From Stromatinia cepivora (lineage: Eukaryota > Ascomycota > Leotiomycetes > Helotiales > Sclerotiniaceae): a stretch of 42,980 nucleotides of DNA. Shown one piece after another: positions 22,262-34,389 of the stretch. The notes below the pieces were generated by a model. The model ran no database searches and was not told the DNA's origin. It was given only the letters and a program-made list of their open reading frames with translations. Numbering within the stretch: the first letter of the stretch is position 1; each line of letters starts with the position of its first letter. The DNA lies in assembly GCA_014898415.1 (NCBI GenBank), contig RCTD01000048.1:1-42980 (forward strand), given 5' to 3'. The position numbers and the translations under genes are program-made.

Positions 22262-25200
22262 TCACGCTTCAGCCGCCTCCACCATGTCTGCTAGTTCGCC
22301 CAACCCCTCAGAACAGACTTCCATCAGCAATTTAATAGGTAACATGACACCAAACTCCTTTTTGATCTCAGCCTGCAACTGTGCTAGCAACAACGAATTA
22401 CCCCCAACCGCAAAGAAATCGGTATGGGAATGTATAGTAGCAGAGTTCTTCTTGCCTTGTCCATTTGATACTTGGCGGTGGCGGGCGGAAACTGCTTCAG
22501 CTGGCAAGATGGCCAACCAAATGCTTTTGAGCCGCTCTTCGGTTTCAGTAAGATCGTCGGTGATTACAGAATCAAGATCCTCAACATCCCCGAGCCTATT
22601 ATCCTCATCGTCCATCCCAAGCGGAAGTGTGACGATAGCTTTGCGATCGCGTTTGCCATGAATTGTCATGGGAAGAGAATCGACAGGAATCAACATGGCA
22701 GGCTTCATGTACATAGCTAGGGGAAGCTTCAAGAGTAACTCCTCGAGAAAGGAGTCGACATCAAGATCCGAGGCTGCAAACATGGGTGAGAGGACTACGT
22801 GGCCGACGAGGAACTGCGGTTCTCCACGCAATGAAACCGCAACTTCGGACAGTTTACCATTGGCGGCGGTAAAGGTGGTGCTCTCAATATCACCCAAGTC
22901 AATGCGAAGTCCTCGAAGCTTGATGAGAGTATCGCCGTCGACTCGACCTTCGAAGATGAAGCTCCCGTCAGCTTGCAACCGTGCTCGGTCACCGGTGCGA
23001 AACAATGTGTACCACCCTTGAGCCTGGAACTCAGAAGAGCCATGCCGATCGGGAATGAAGCGTTCCCTACTCAACTCTTCGTTTTCGAGGTAACCGATAG
23101 CAACACCACCGCCCCCGATAAGCAACTCACCCGAAACCCCAACTGCGACCGGATCTAGATTATCATCAACAACACAAAGAGAATAGTTCGGCAAGGGAAA
23201 CCCAATCGAAGTTATTTGGTTGCCAATTTGTTCTGTTTGGCTATGAAGAGGATCATCTTGATAGAGGACCTCCATCAGTGTAGCCGCGATCGTGGCCTCC
23301 GCTGGACCATATACATTGAAAACACGGAGCTGAGGAAGTGAGATATTTCGAAATTCCTGTCGCAGAGCCTCGATGAATGGTTCCCCGCCGCAGGAAGCGT
23401 ACTTCCACGAGGTATTCTGAGACAGAAACTCTGCTCCATACCGAATGATCGCAAGGTTTTCAGAAGATGTGCCTATGAAAAAACTGATTTCCTCGGCCTG
23501 AATCAATTTGGCGAGCGCAACAGGGTCTCCTCGTTGGGTTTTGCTTGCGACATACACAGTACCTCCTGTGCTAATACCCATAAAGATCTGAGCCAAGGAA
23601 ATATCGAACGAGTAGGCGCTATGTTGCAGAACAACCTCTCCATCGCTAAACCTCATAGCCACAACATGGGACTCAATAGCACAGCGAAGACTAGCGTGGG
23701 TCAAGGTGATACCCTTGGGCGTACCAGTTGAGCCACTCGTGAATAGTAGCACAGCAGGGGAGTCCGCGCGAGCATTGTTCATTGAAGTGTGTTCAGTCGA
23801 ATCTAATGGCATAGCAGCATGAACCGCAGAGATATTCACGACTTTGTCTGGCGTGAACTCGAGATTCTTGACATCTGCTATAGTTGCATTGTGCACCAGA
23901 ATTATCGCCGCATTCGAGATTGATACAATAATTTTGAGCCGTGATATGGGATTTCGTAGATCGAGTGGCACATAGATTGCCGCAACACGCATGATTGCCA
24001 AGACGGAGCAGACCCAATCGACCGAGGGCTCTTGGAAAATAGCCACCCTATCACCGGGACAGAGACCCTGTTTGAGTAGCTCTTGGGCGATGTTGTTGGA
24101 TCGCCTCTCCAACTCAGCATAGGTAAGGCTGTCGTTGGCATCCTTCACAGCTACATCGAAACCTCGAGACTGTGTCATTATATCCACCCGATGTAGCAAT
24201 GTCTCGGGCCACTCAGAGGCAATTACTTCGCCTTCGGACTACCATGTTAGCCTGTAATATAGTATAATCGTAGAGAGATTTTACTCACCTCTTCCCAGAT
24301 CTAAAGCATTTTGGATATCCTGCGGGTGGTACGCGGTGAACTCTTCAATGACTTTGTCTGGTTGAAGCGTCAGGGACTCGAGCAGGTGGCTGTAACTTCT
24401 CTGAATCATCTCTACATCAGATTCAGAATAGAGCGACGCCTGCAGCATAAACACAATTTGAGTCTTCCCATCCACACCCTCGCCGATATCCAGCCCCAAA
24501 TCATAGGCGGCCTTAGTCAACTGGACGTCATGACTTCGACCCTGAAGGTCTGCAAAAGACCCCTTCTCGACCCGCGCAGAGCGGTAGTTTGCAAAAACTT
24601 GGAAGAGCGGCGCGTATTTTGCTGATCTTGGGACGTGCAATTCCTTGAGGAGGGCATCGAAAGGTAATCGCGAATTCGCCATGGCATTGTAAGCCGTTGT
24701 CCTTGTAACTTTCACTGCTTCCGAAAATAGCTGCTCTCTATTCCGTTGGAAGCGAAGTGGGAGGAAGTTCAGGTAAAGTCCGATCACGTCAGCGTCCTTC
24801 TCGTCCACCCGATTGGCATCCGCAATTCCGATGCAGAAATCATCAATTCCAAGTAACTTCGTGAGAAGAACCTGGAGAACCGTTACGTAGACGTGAAATG
24901 GAGACGATTGCAAGCTTTGAGCCACTGTCCGCACTCTTGCGGTGGTCGCTGCATTAATCACGAGCTCGACTTGGCTGTAATCATATTGGCTAAGACTCTT
25001 TCGAGATGTTGTCCTAGACATGGGGAAAAGAGGCAATACTGGAGGAAGCTCTTGGAACTGAGTCTTCCAATAGGCAATTTCGGCTGACAGATCCCCGTTT
25101 TGTAGAGCATCATGCTCCATTTGAGAGTGTTCTCGAAATTGTCGAATGCACGGACTGAGAGACTCTCCGCAGTAGAGCTTTTCAAGCTCAGGCAGAAAGA

Positions 25201-28200
25201 CTTGCTGGAAGCTGTATCCGTCCATGGTAAGATGATGGTAACCGAAGAGGAGATAGTTGGATGTTGATGATTCTGTCAGAAGGAGCATCTTCATGGTATC
25301 ACCATGATGCAAGTCATATATGTGATTCTTGAGCTGCTCGAATTCGGTATCAACATCTTCCTTGCCAGATATCGCCTTGTGCTCAAGAACAAGGCGGGAT
25401 TTGATCATGATTCCTTGCATTGGCCTTGAGTCCTGGACAAAATAACAGGTGCGTAACGCTTCATGTCTTTCGCCCATTGTAAGTACGGCAGCTTTGAGAT
25501 CAGGCATACGTAGCGGGCCGATGAAGTGGTAGTAGAACGAGACATTGAGAGCCTTTGACCCGTCTAAAGATGAGTGCACAAACCAGAACCGGGACTTTCA
25601 AAACCCTAGAATTAGCTTGTTTTCAAGAAGGAAGGGGATCATTCTATGATCTGAGTGTGATAGGAGATTCGAGCTCTCACCTGCGCCTGGGACAGAGGTC
25701 CAGACCATTCGCACAGGGGAAGGTCTGATTGCTGTACCGGCGGACTTTCAACCATGACAAAGGACCTTTCTGCGGTTCCCCCTGAAGTCGACTGACTATC
25801 AAGGCCATACGAGTCCAAAGAAGGTTGTGGAACCTCGTTAGATGGGAATTCCATACTTGGTGGCTGACGATGACACATCTTTTCCACGGCGTTAGATGCT
25901 AACTCCAATGCCGAGAACCCTCCAAGAACATCTAGAACAGAAATGCTGAACGAAACCTCTTTTGCGAACCACGACCTGATATCCAGTGCGACAAGAGAAT
26001 CAACTCCCAATTCAATCAATGGCACATCCTCTAATCCAAGCCGGTCGTCTTCTGAGAATCGAAGAGCCTGGCAAAGATAGGCAATGAAAGCCGAAAGGAG
26101 ATGTTTTACCGCTGCTTCTTTCGTATCTGTTGCCAGAATCTTCTGCTTGATTGTGGAATCCTCCTTCACGGTCACTGCTCTCGTTGGTGGCAATGGGAAG
26201 GTTTGTGGCAATTTCGCCACAACAGCCTGCGATGCGAAAGTAACACCTTCTAACCGAGCGACAATTTGTGATGTGTCTCTGGTTATGAGCTCCGAACTAC
26301 CCCGGATGATTCCCCTTTCAGACTGGGCAGTGCCCAAGGTTTTCATTCTGGTTCCAACCGACGTTGACAGAGATGGGTTTACTGCGATGTAGTCAATTTT
26401 TGTCGGAATATGGCTACTTGGCATCCATTGCTGATCACTCGTTGAAAGCCATAAAGTAGCTAGCACCGAATGTATCATTCCTTCGAGCATGGCAGGATGG
26501 AAAGAATAATCTTCGCGAAGCAGTTCGGGGTTCAACGAATCCAAGATTCCCGCGCAGCCAGATGGTGTCCGTTTCAACTCAGACAACAGCTGTCTCACTC
26601 CATCTGTTCCCTGGTAGAAATCGTTAAAAGAATGATAGAATTCGTCCACATCCACATGAGACGGTGTATCACTCAGTCTAACAGCTTCAGGATTACAAAC
26701 CAACTGAGTCGACATTCCTAGCATGACCCTTACGGTCCCTCTTGCCACGAGTTTTAACAGATCTGTGGAAGCGTCATCGTCACTAGAAGCGTAAATCTTG
26801 AACTCCGCTGCAATGTAAGAACTGCTAACTGATTTTGCCAGTGCCATGGAGACCAGAGTTTCGACCTGAGAATCCTCACGTTCAAATACCACCGGCCGGA
26901 GGATTTCAATGTCTTCTATAGTCAATAATCCTATGCGTCGACCAGCTGCCAGGGTCAGGGAAGCTTCCAATGCCATTGAGATGTAAGTAGCTACGGGAAA
27001 CATTTTCCTTTGTTTTCCCATCGAATTACTACTATTGTGACTAAAGAACCATGAAATCGAGCTCGCTTTCAGCACGTTCGTCCAGCGGTGGTCGTCTTCC
27101 GTGCTTTCTGGGCTCATCACCCCTAGAAGGGAGTGGGACTTGCCTGCACATGTGCGAAAGAAGCGATGTCTCCGCGATTCGCTCCAGAGCTGCCGATTAT
27201 GATCCCACGGATAGGTGGGGAGTGATTTCAGAATTTTGCTTGGCATTGGCTTTCGGTCAAAACCGCCATCGGTATTCAAAAGGCGAGTGTATGCGTCTAG
27301 ATTTACCGATGACGATGAGCTTATAGAGCACCAAACAAACCCGAGGGTGTCTGAAATAGATTCCAATTCATCTTTGTCGTTCTGAAGAACACCCATATAG
27401 GGAAAGGCTGGCGGGCGGCCTACATCTGGGAGGGTTGAAGAAGAAGACAGAATGTCAGAAACAGCTCCTTTCAGCACAGTAACAGCCCCGATTTCAATAC
27501 CTAGATTGCACGCCCTTTCTGAATCCATGATTTGGGATACAGCCTGAGAGAAGTGTACTGTTTTCAGTAGATTCTCGGTCCAGTAAGTAGCTGCCAGTTG
27601 ATGGCTATTCGAATCCTTGAATCTTCCCCATCCGTCGACACTAGAGTACCAGACGGGTGCCCCTTCTGCAGGGGAATGAACTCGGATATCATGAGAGGTA
27701 AGACATTCGCGATACAGATCTGCACATCGAGCCATATGCTGAGAGTGGTATGCGACGTTTACTCGCAATGGTCGTGATGAATGGCCCGTTTTCGTTAAGA
27801 TATTGCTTGCTACCGAGATGGCCTCAGCATCACCAGAGATTGTCACGGATGATGGAGAGCTGACAGCCGCAATGCTGACTCGTCCTGACAGCTCAGGAAG
27901 TTTAATTAAAGTATCTGCATCTTTAGACGTGATATGGGCAGTAATCATGGCTCCCGTGAGACCGTCAGCTGTAATGATGGACTGGACACATAGGCCACGG
28001 TAGTAAGCGATTCGAATTGCGTCTGAAGCGTCAAGGAAACCCGCGGTGTATGCCGCTGCAATTTCCCCAGATGAATGTCCTACAACGGCTTGGAATTCCA
28101 CACCAACGTGCCGCAATAGGTCGACCAACACGATCTGAAGAGCGGCCTGTAAGGGCTGTGATATATCTGCTCGCTGAAAATCGGATGTTTGTCCCTCGTC

Positions 28201-30096
28201 TTGCAGTTTAGCGATGAGAGACCATGTAGGACGATCTTTCTCGGGCAGGTCTGCCAGAATCCCTTCGAGAAAGTCGAATTTGCGACGCAGGAACGGTATC
28301 TTGAGCAGTATCTTCCCCATAGCAGGTCTATGGGCACCCTGTCCAGTGAAGACTCCTAGAATCTTCGCTTGTCGAGAAGAGGAGTTTGCGCGTACCCCAA
28401 AGATGGTGAGTGAATCGGCTTTCACTGAAGCCAATCTCTCGTATATTTTGGAAGATAGCTGCTTGATCGTAGAAGCTGACAAGTATGTCCGAATGGCCAG
28501 CTTTGATCGTCGAGAATGCAAGACGTGTGACAACTCCTGAAGGTTTGCCGTGGGATGATCATCGAGCCATTGCGCGTAAGATTGTAGCAACGTAGCAAGT
28601 GATTGTTCAGAGTTACTTGAAAAGACAAATGGTAGTACCACAGTGCCCTGAAGCTCTCGAGATGCTTCTTGAGCCGCCGTAGGAGGAGGGATATATTGTT
28701 CGAGAATGGCATGCGCATTTGTGCCCCCAAACCCAAAGCTGTTCACACTCGCTCTTCTCGGCTCACCAAGCTCCAGCTCTGGCCAAGGAGTCAACTGGGT
28801 TGGAATTTTGAGTTGAGAGCAAAACGGCTGCACATCTGGGTGAAGGGATTCAAGCGCAAAATTAGGCGGGATGCAGGCATTCTGGATGGAAAGCGAGGCT
28901 TTTAGAAGACCTGCAATACCTGCACAGCCTTCCGAATGACCCATTACAGTTTTCAGAGATCCGACATACAGCGGTTGTGACTTTACAAGGTGCTCTGAAG
29001 CAGCCTCTGAACCAAAGAAGGCTGTTTGGACCGCCTCCGCTTCTTTGGTATCTCCAACGGTTCCCGTACCGTGTGCCTCGAAGTACTGGCACCTCTCTTT
29101 CTCGTTCTTGCAGTCTAACCCAGCCCGTCGGTACGTCTTCTCGATCAGAACTAGCTGTGCCTGGGCACTCGGCATTGTGATACCTGGCGTACGGCCGTCT
29201 TGATTGACCCCCGTTTCCCGAATCACACATTCGACGTAATCCCCATCTCGGATGGCATGGCGGAGAGGCTTCATCACAATGGCAGCTATGCCTTCTCCTC
29301 GAGCGTACCCATCCGCTCTTCGATCCCACATATGGCATCTTCCTGTAGGAGAGAGCATATTCAAGTTACTCGCCTCAATGAAGCGCTCCGGATCCAGCAA
29401 AAGGTTAGCCCCGCTGGCAATTGCCAGCTCGGCCTCTCCACTGCGTAAGGCCTGAACAGCGAGATGGACCGCGACCAGGCTGGACGAGCAAGCAGTATCA
29501 ATGGTCATGGACGGGCCACGCCAGTCAAAGAAGTAGGAAACACGGTTTGAGATCATATTGTTGTGAGTGCCTGTCGCCGCATAGCGTGGGATGTTCTGAT
29601 GGTCGTGAGTGGTGATATTTGCGTAGTCGGATGCAGTAAGGCCTGTATATACGGCCGTGGACGAGCCTTGGAGGCCGGTGATGCTTTGACCGGCGGATTC
29701 GAGTGCTTCGTAAACGCATTCCAGGAGTAAGCGATGCTGAGGATCAATCGTTTCTGCTTCTGCTGGAGGGATATTGAAGAAGTGGTGGTCGAAGTGTTGA
29801 TGGTCTTCCGAGAGGAAATAGCCTTGCTTGGACTGAAGTATGGTCCGGAATGATTGGCGGTCAAACCGACTTGGTGGAATGTCTTGTCGAAGGTCATGGG
29901 GTGTACGAAGAAGCCCCCAGAGCTTAGATGGTGATGAGGCTCCCCCAGGAAAACGACAACCGGTGCCGATGATGGCGATAGGTTCACCGTTCGGGAACTC
30001 ATGATGCTGGTCCATTGTGAGCTTGAGTTTGAGATTGAGGTTATAGATTATTTCTGTCCAATGAACTGTTTGTTCATCAGAGAGGTGCTCGTTCAT
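22262..30096 (-). CDS. Compact PKS-NRPS hybrid: KS-AT-(degenerate DH)-ACP-C-A-PCP, no release domain
   Basis: Three exons, 30096-25681, 25594-24289 and 24231-22262 (introns 86 and 57 nt), give 2,563 aa. Splice sites restore two family motifs: LSQAQ|SRFWFVH at the C-domain start and LGRG|EVIASEWPETLLHRVD at the A-domain start. Domains: KS about 37-465 (Cys203, His342, His387); AT about 580-880 (GHSSG, Ser675); DH-like about 985-1295, His1020 kept but motif broken and the expected Asp replaced by Glu1205; ACP about 1325-1405 (Ser1367); C about 1466-1900 (HHLTMDG, 1592-1598); A about 1919-2430 (LLFTSGSTGTPKG, NVYGPAEAT); PCP with Ser2520. The chain stops 43 residues later. KR, MT, ER and reductase/Dieckmann domains are absent; typical fungal hybrids are about 4,000 aa. 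It should join a short, unreduced polyketide to one amino acid; the substrate is not predicted. An alternative ATG at 30015 starts MDQHHEF, closer to the usual KS N-terminus, and is equally plausible. Confidence 0.93.
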
Positions 30097-30573
30097 AAAA
30101 AGGTGTTCTGTAGAAGGTCTATTTTTATTCCTCTCACCAAGCTGAAGCTGCTGCTGTACTTGGAGGGAGACAGCCGCAACAGCTTCTCGTTAAAGTAAGC
30201 AAGCCTGCCCCCCCTACCCCAGTCACTTGGTGTTTGTCGAATAATATGAATCAATCCTGTACGGCTACAGGAGTAGTTCCTAACTACAGTATTGCCCTTT
30301 ACAGGAATGCCCTTAATACAGGAGAACTTGGCTATATAGGTAGCTTAGATCTCTCACTTAGTTAGAAGAATTAGACATAATTCAACTAGCACTCTGTACT
30401 ATATATGTGATACGGTGGTGCTACGAATTGAAGTCTAACCAACAGTGTTGCAGTTCGAATAATTCTACATAACGCAATCGGTCAGTTCAAGCTCCATAGC
30501 GTGCACAGTCCCTGAAATGTAGGCTTACAACTGGTGTAGAGTATGGTAAGTCATATTCAGAATTGATTGTGAT
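30097..30573. promoter_or_regulatory. Upstream region of the PKS-NRPS gene
   Basis: About 480 bp lie between the first PKS-NRPS ATG and the hAT-MITE insertion. This must hold at least part of the promoter. It includes TATATAGG near 30,332 and TATATATG near 30,400. I could not find a motif clearly shared with the other cluster promoters. Confidence 0.4.
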
Positions 30574-31384
30574 TAGGCTGCACAACAGGTACCCACAGAA
30601 CGGATAATCGATCTGATAGATAACCTACCGGTTATCTATTTACAAAACGGATTATTCCAAAATCCTAATAGATAATTTACAGATTATTTGAAGATATTTA
30701 TAAATATCTATAGATTATTTATAAATTGATAGGTAAATGAATTATTTACAAATTGATAAATTATTTACAAATTATTTATAAATAATCTATAAATAGATGG
30801 ATGTTCGTTTATTTTTTTGAAATTATTTTCAGATCACCACAAAACCTGAACCTAAAACCAAAAACCCAAACCCAAAATCATAATATTTATACTAATTTTT
30901 ATATTAATTATAAAGTTATACTAATATTATATACATTTAATATAATCTACAAATAAATGAATATCTATAAGTACCCGTGGGTGCTCGCCAATAGAGCGGA
31001 TTATTTTAAAATCCCTGTGATCAAAAGGATGTATATAATCGGCAATCGTATTTAATTTAGAGTCTACGAGGAACTCTTGTAGATAAGAGTAACTACTTTG
31101 TTATATATATAAATAAATGAATAAAGTTGTAAAAGCTAAAATAGAAGAAACCAAATTGTCTTCCTAATAGATTTATTGTTCTTGAATTCCATATCATCGA
31201 CCTCCGAGAAGATATATTCATAATATAGCGATTATCGCATACTAATCTCGAGTCATTTGAATATGTATTCTCGGGAGCCAATGTCTGAAGGATCCTGGTA
31301 TACCAATGGTGGGAGGAAAACAAGGGTTTCCGTTACAATCCCAATAGATAACCCACAGGTTGCGGGTTATTTCTGCACAGTCTA
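30574..31384 (+). mobile_element. hAT-type MITE, copy 1, containing a solo LTR
   Basis: The ends are TAGGCTGCACA and TGCACAGTCTA, an imperfect inverted repeat. Both flanks carry the same 8 bases ATTGTGAT (30566-30573 and 31385-31392), the TSD length of hAT elements. The interior has repeated CGGATTAT/GGTTATCTAT-like segments and no coding capacity. It matches the copy at 35716 along its length. Removing the 322-bp solo LTR and its 5-bp duplication leaves about 484 bp. Confidence 0.92.
31016..31337. mobile_element. Solo LTR nested in the hAT-type MITE
   Basis: A 322-bp segment starts TGTGATCAAAAGG and ends GGTTTCCGTTACA, with 5-bp duplications ATCCC at 31011-31015 and 31338-31342. Comparison with the hAT-type MITE at 35716 shows an uninterrupted empty site (AAAATCCCAATGG) at the same place, which confirms the borders. 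A TATATATAAATAAATG stretch inside could be the promoter element. Confidence 0.9.
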
Positions 31385-31536
31385 ATTGTGATACGGGCAT
31401 GGAAAGTCTCTCGACCTAAACTGGCTCGGTTGGTCAGATCACTACGTACACGGAAATACCTACCCTAAATAAAATTACTCGATTAGATTACCTAGGTATA
31501 AATCTGAAGTTTGAAACTAATTAAGAATACTGAGAA

Positions 31537-31584
31537 GGGTTTAGTCCCACCTAACCTAAGCCGGGTTAGATAGGGACTAACCCC
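31537..31584. repeat. Imperfect inverted repeat (hairpin)
   Basis: GGGTTTAGTCCCACCTAACC is followed closely by GGTTAGATAGGGACTAACCCC-like sequence, which is its approximate reverse complement, with only about 6 bases between arms. It could form a stem of about 18-20 bp with a small bulge. It lies between two transposons in non-coding DNA; it may be the remnant of another element. Confidence 0.75.
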
Positions 31585-31805
31585 TGTTCAAATACAACTA
31601 TATATTTAAACTGGTCGCGATAAGTTTAGCAGCGCAAATTAGTGGGCGTGCAGGGGGGACATCGTGACGGACAACGATACTCGGGACGCTAAATAAGTGA
31701 TGATCTAAAGCCAATAGAGAGATCTTGTATAAACTTTATTTTAAATTTATGTATACTAAATTAATACAGGATTAAGCCTAATATTAGGGAGGGGACACTG
31801 AGTTA

Positions 31806-32251
31806 CGGAGGTTGATGGGGTAAGTATTGTAAGACACACTAAAAAATGACCGTGCTTGGTTCCACAGACAGGGGCTTTGATCAATAATATCATTACACTG
31901 ATTGAAAATTTGTATGATGAAATTTAAGTGATTAAAGTATTGTAAATTCTTAATTATTTATTTAAAATTATTTAAAATCATTCAAAATCATTCAAAATCA
32001 TTAATTTTTTATTTAAAAATCTATTCTAAAGTTATTAAAAAAGGTTATACAAACTTTAAAAACTTCAAAATCATTAAATTGTTGAGATTTTATTGAAATC
32101 CTCGAAATACAATCAAGATTTTCAAAATTCGAAATTTGAAAGGAGAACAATTCAATATCTATTCAAATTGTTTAAAGCAGCATCAAAAGACAGGAAAAAC
32201 AGCGATATGTGGGTAAAAAATGTCTTACAATACTTACCTCATCAACCTCCG
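31806..32251 (+). mobile_element. TA-inserting MITE, copy 2
   Basis: A 446-bp element with ends CGGAGGTTGATGGGGTAAG and CTTACCTCATCAACCTCCG, flanked by TA on both sides. It is very close in sequence and length to the copy at 39176 and in the same orientation. It has no coding frame. It lies 195 bp beyond the 3' end of the flavin monooxygenase gene. Confidence 0.92.
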
Positions 32252-32446
32252 TAATCTGCTTAATTGAGCAGGAGGATGCAAGCGGAAGTTCTATTCAAGT
32301 ACTCCGGATCCACACTCCCCTGCTCTTCCCCACATGGTTTTGTTACAGCACAGCACTTCAGCCACAAATACTAAGTACACTCAGACCGGCACAGGATCAT
32401 CACAGTAGTGTAGTTTAGGTTGCAGATGATGTGATTATGAATGCGG

Positions 32447-34389
32447 CTAAACACCCGTCCATCCTTCGCACCAGCTTTCGTGATACATCTTGAGGTCAGC
32501 ACTTCCTGTCACGGAGTTTACGTCAAGATAGGTAGTGAAATCCGGAGGATCCTGCGGGTTCGCCGCTGCTTTGACATCTTTCAGGGTCCAACCATTCCCA
32601 AAGTATCCAAATCGATTGCCGGACGGATTCTGATAGGTATACTCGTAATCTTCCCATCGAGGGTCTCGTCGAACGAGGTTCGCGTGCCACGCGCTACCGG
32701 GCCAGAAGGCCTATGGCAGGGGTAATATCGTCAGCTCTTATTTTTCCAGTTCCACTTACACTTCCAGTACACGAGGGACCTGCGGTCATCAAATTGTACG
32801 AGATACGACTCACCATGTTGCGCCCGCCGGGGACTCCACCATTGTACCAGGATCGACACGCCTCGCTCATGACGGTCCGAGGGAAGTAAGCCTCGCAGAC
32901 CGCTCGGAAATCAGCTGCCGCTGCCGCCGTTGGAGTGATGGTTCGAATGCGTTGCATACTGACTTTCCGCAGCACTTTGGCCAAGTGCGCAATCTGCGTT
33001 TCGATAGTATGAATCAAAGGCCCTGGATGGCCTGTAGAATTAGGCCCGAGAATGAAAAAGAGATTCGGGACACTGGGGGCAGCTATGCCTAGGTACGTAT
33101 CGGGGAATCCAATGGAGCCATCAGATCTCCACGCCTTCTGGAGGTCGAATCCTTCTCGGGCGAGAATCGAAAAGGTAGGTGCGAAGGACGTGTCGGATCC
33201 AGTGCAGCACACAATAGCATCATAGTCGCGGTGAACCCCATTTTGAGTGGCGAGCCCAGTTTTGGTGGCGTGGGTGATAGAGGTGGTGATGTATTCAACG
33301 TTATCTTTTGCCAGGGCTTCCAAGTATCCAGGTGCGGGAGTCAGTCGACGACAATTAGGTGAAAAGTCTGGAACTATGGCATTGAGAAGATCGGTTCGAC
33401 TGCCTAGACGCTCGGCCATCAGTTTCTGGAACGCGAATTTGGCATTCTGGCTCATGGGTTGGTCCTTGATGAGGATGCTGTAGCGAGCAAAGGTCATATT
33501 CTCCATACGTTTGCGGTACTGAATATACTCCGCTGTGCTGGTAGGAGGAGCTTCCCGCTTCTCGGTCAGTTTCCCATCTCCGCCGAAAGATGAAGCGATC
33601 CAAGTGCGGCTGCGGACATAGTGGTCGAGTTGATGAGCTACTTTCTGCAACTGAGGCAGGATTTGGAGGCCAGATGAGCCGTTGCCAATGACAGCAAGTC
33701 GCTTTCCTTTCGCATCGAAAGATGGATCCCAAGCTCCGGTGTGCATCACAACACCTTCAAAACCTTTCAATCCTGGAATGTCAGGAAGCACAGGGGTACT
33801 GAACAGTCCGGTCGCAGTGATAAGGATATGTGCCTCATCTTCGAAAGTCTCCTCGCCTTTGCTTCCGTAAACTTTCCATGTAGCGGTTTTTTCGCACCAC
33901 TGTGCTCGCTCAACTGAGGTATTGTAGTTGATTAACTTCTCAACATCGTATTGCATGGCCAGACTCTTCCAGTACTCTTGAATCTTATCCCCAGAAGGAT
34001 AGTTTGAGGTCCATGCTGTAGATGGAGCAAATGTGCTCTGGTAGACATCTGCTGGAATGTCGCATTTGACCCCCGGATACACATTTGTATGCCATACACC
34101 ACCCTAGACTATCATATCAGCACACATCTTGTATATATACCAACTCTGAGGGGAGAACTTCACTCACGAGATCTGAATTGCGCTCCAGAATTCGAAGTTG
34201 TAGCCCAGGAACTTTGATGGGCAGCAGAATGGCAGCCAGAATGCCAGAGATACCTCCTCCGACCACTATGACTTTGATGGACGATATCTCATCTAGTGGA
34301 TGCTCTTCTAATTGGAAAGATGAGGAGCACCCTCTATTTACGGCTGGAATCGAATTTGAGTTGGGTATTCCTTCTGCGTGAGGAGTCAT
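32447..34389 (-). CDS. Class B flavin monooxygenase, Baeyer-Villiger type
   Basis: Three exons, 34389-34168, 34103-32814 and 32710-32447, with introns of 64 and 103 nt, encode 591 aa. Splicing restores ERNSDL|GGVWHTNVYPGVKCDIP and PGGRNM|AFWPGSAWHANLV, both conserved in this family. Motifs: FAD-binding VVGGGISG (residues 42-49), the BVMO fingerprint FEGVVMHTGAWDP (F189, G191, H195, W199; FxGxxxHTxxW), and the second nucleotide-binding GNGSSG (214-219, NADPH). The C-terminal exon holds WPGSAWHANLVRRDPRWEDYEY and a well-formed end. Such enzymes insert oxygen next to a ketone or hydroxylate using NADPH and O2. Here it is a plausible tailoring enzyme for the keto-rich PKS-NRPS product. It is oriented like the PKS-NRPS and lies upstream of it, separated by transposons. 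A TATATATA box lies about 55-60 bp upstream of the ATG. Confidence 0.92.

Noticed and set aside
22262..25579. Separate genes for a condensation-domain protein (24281-25579) and a stand-alone A-PCP protein (22262-24199).
   Set aside because: Both 'starts' are non-ATG codons inside conserved motifs. In-frame GT-AG introns at 25595-25680 and 24232-24288 join them to the PKS part and restore the C- and A-domain entry motifs.
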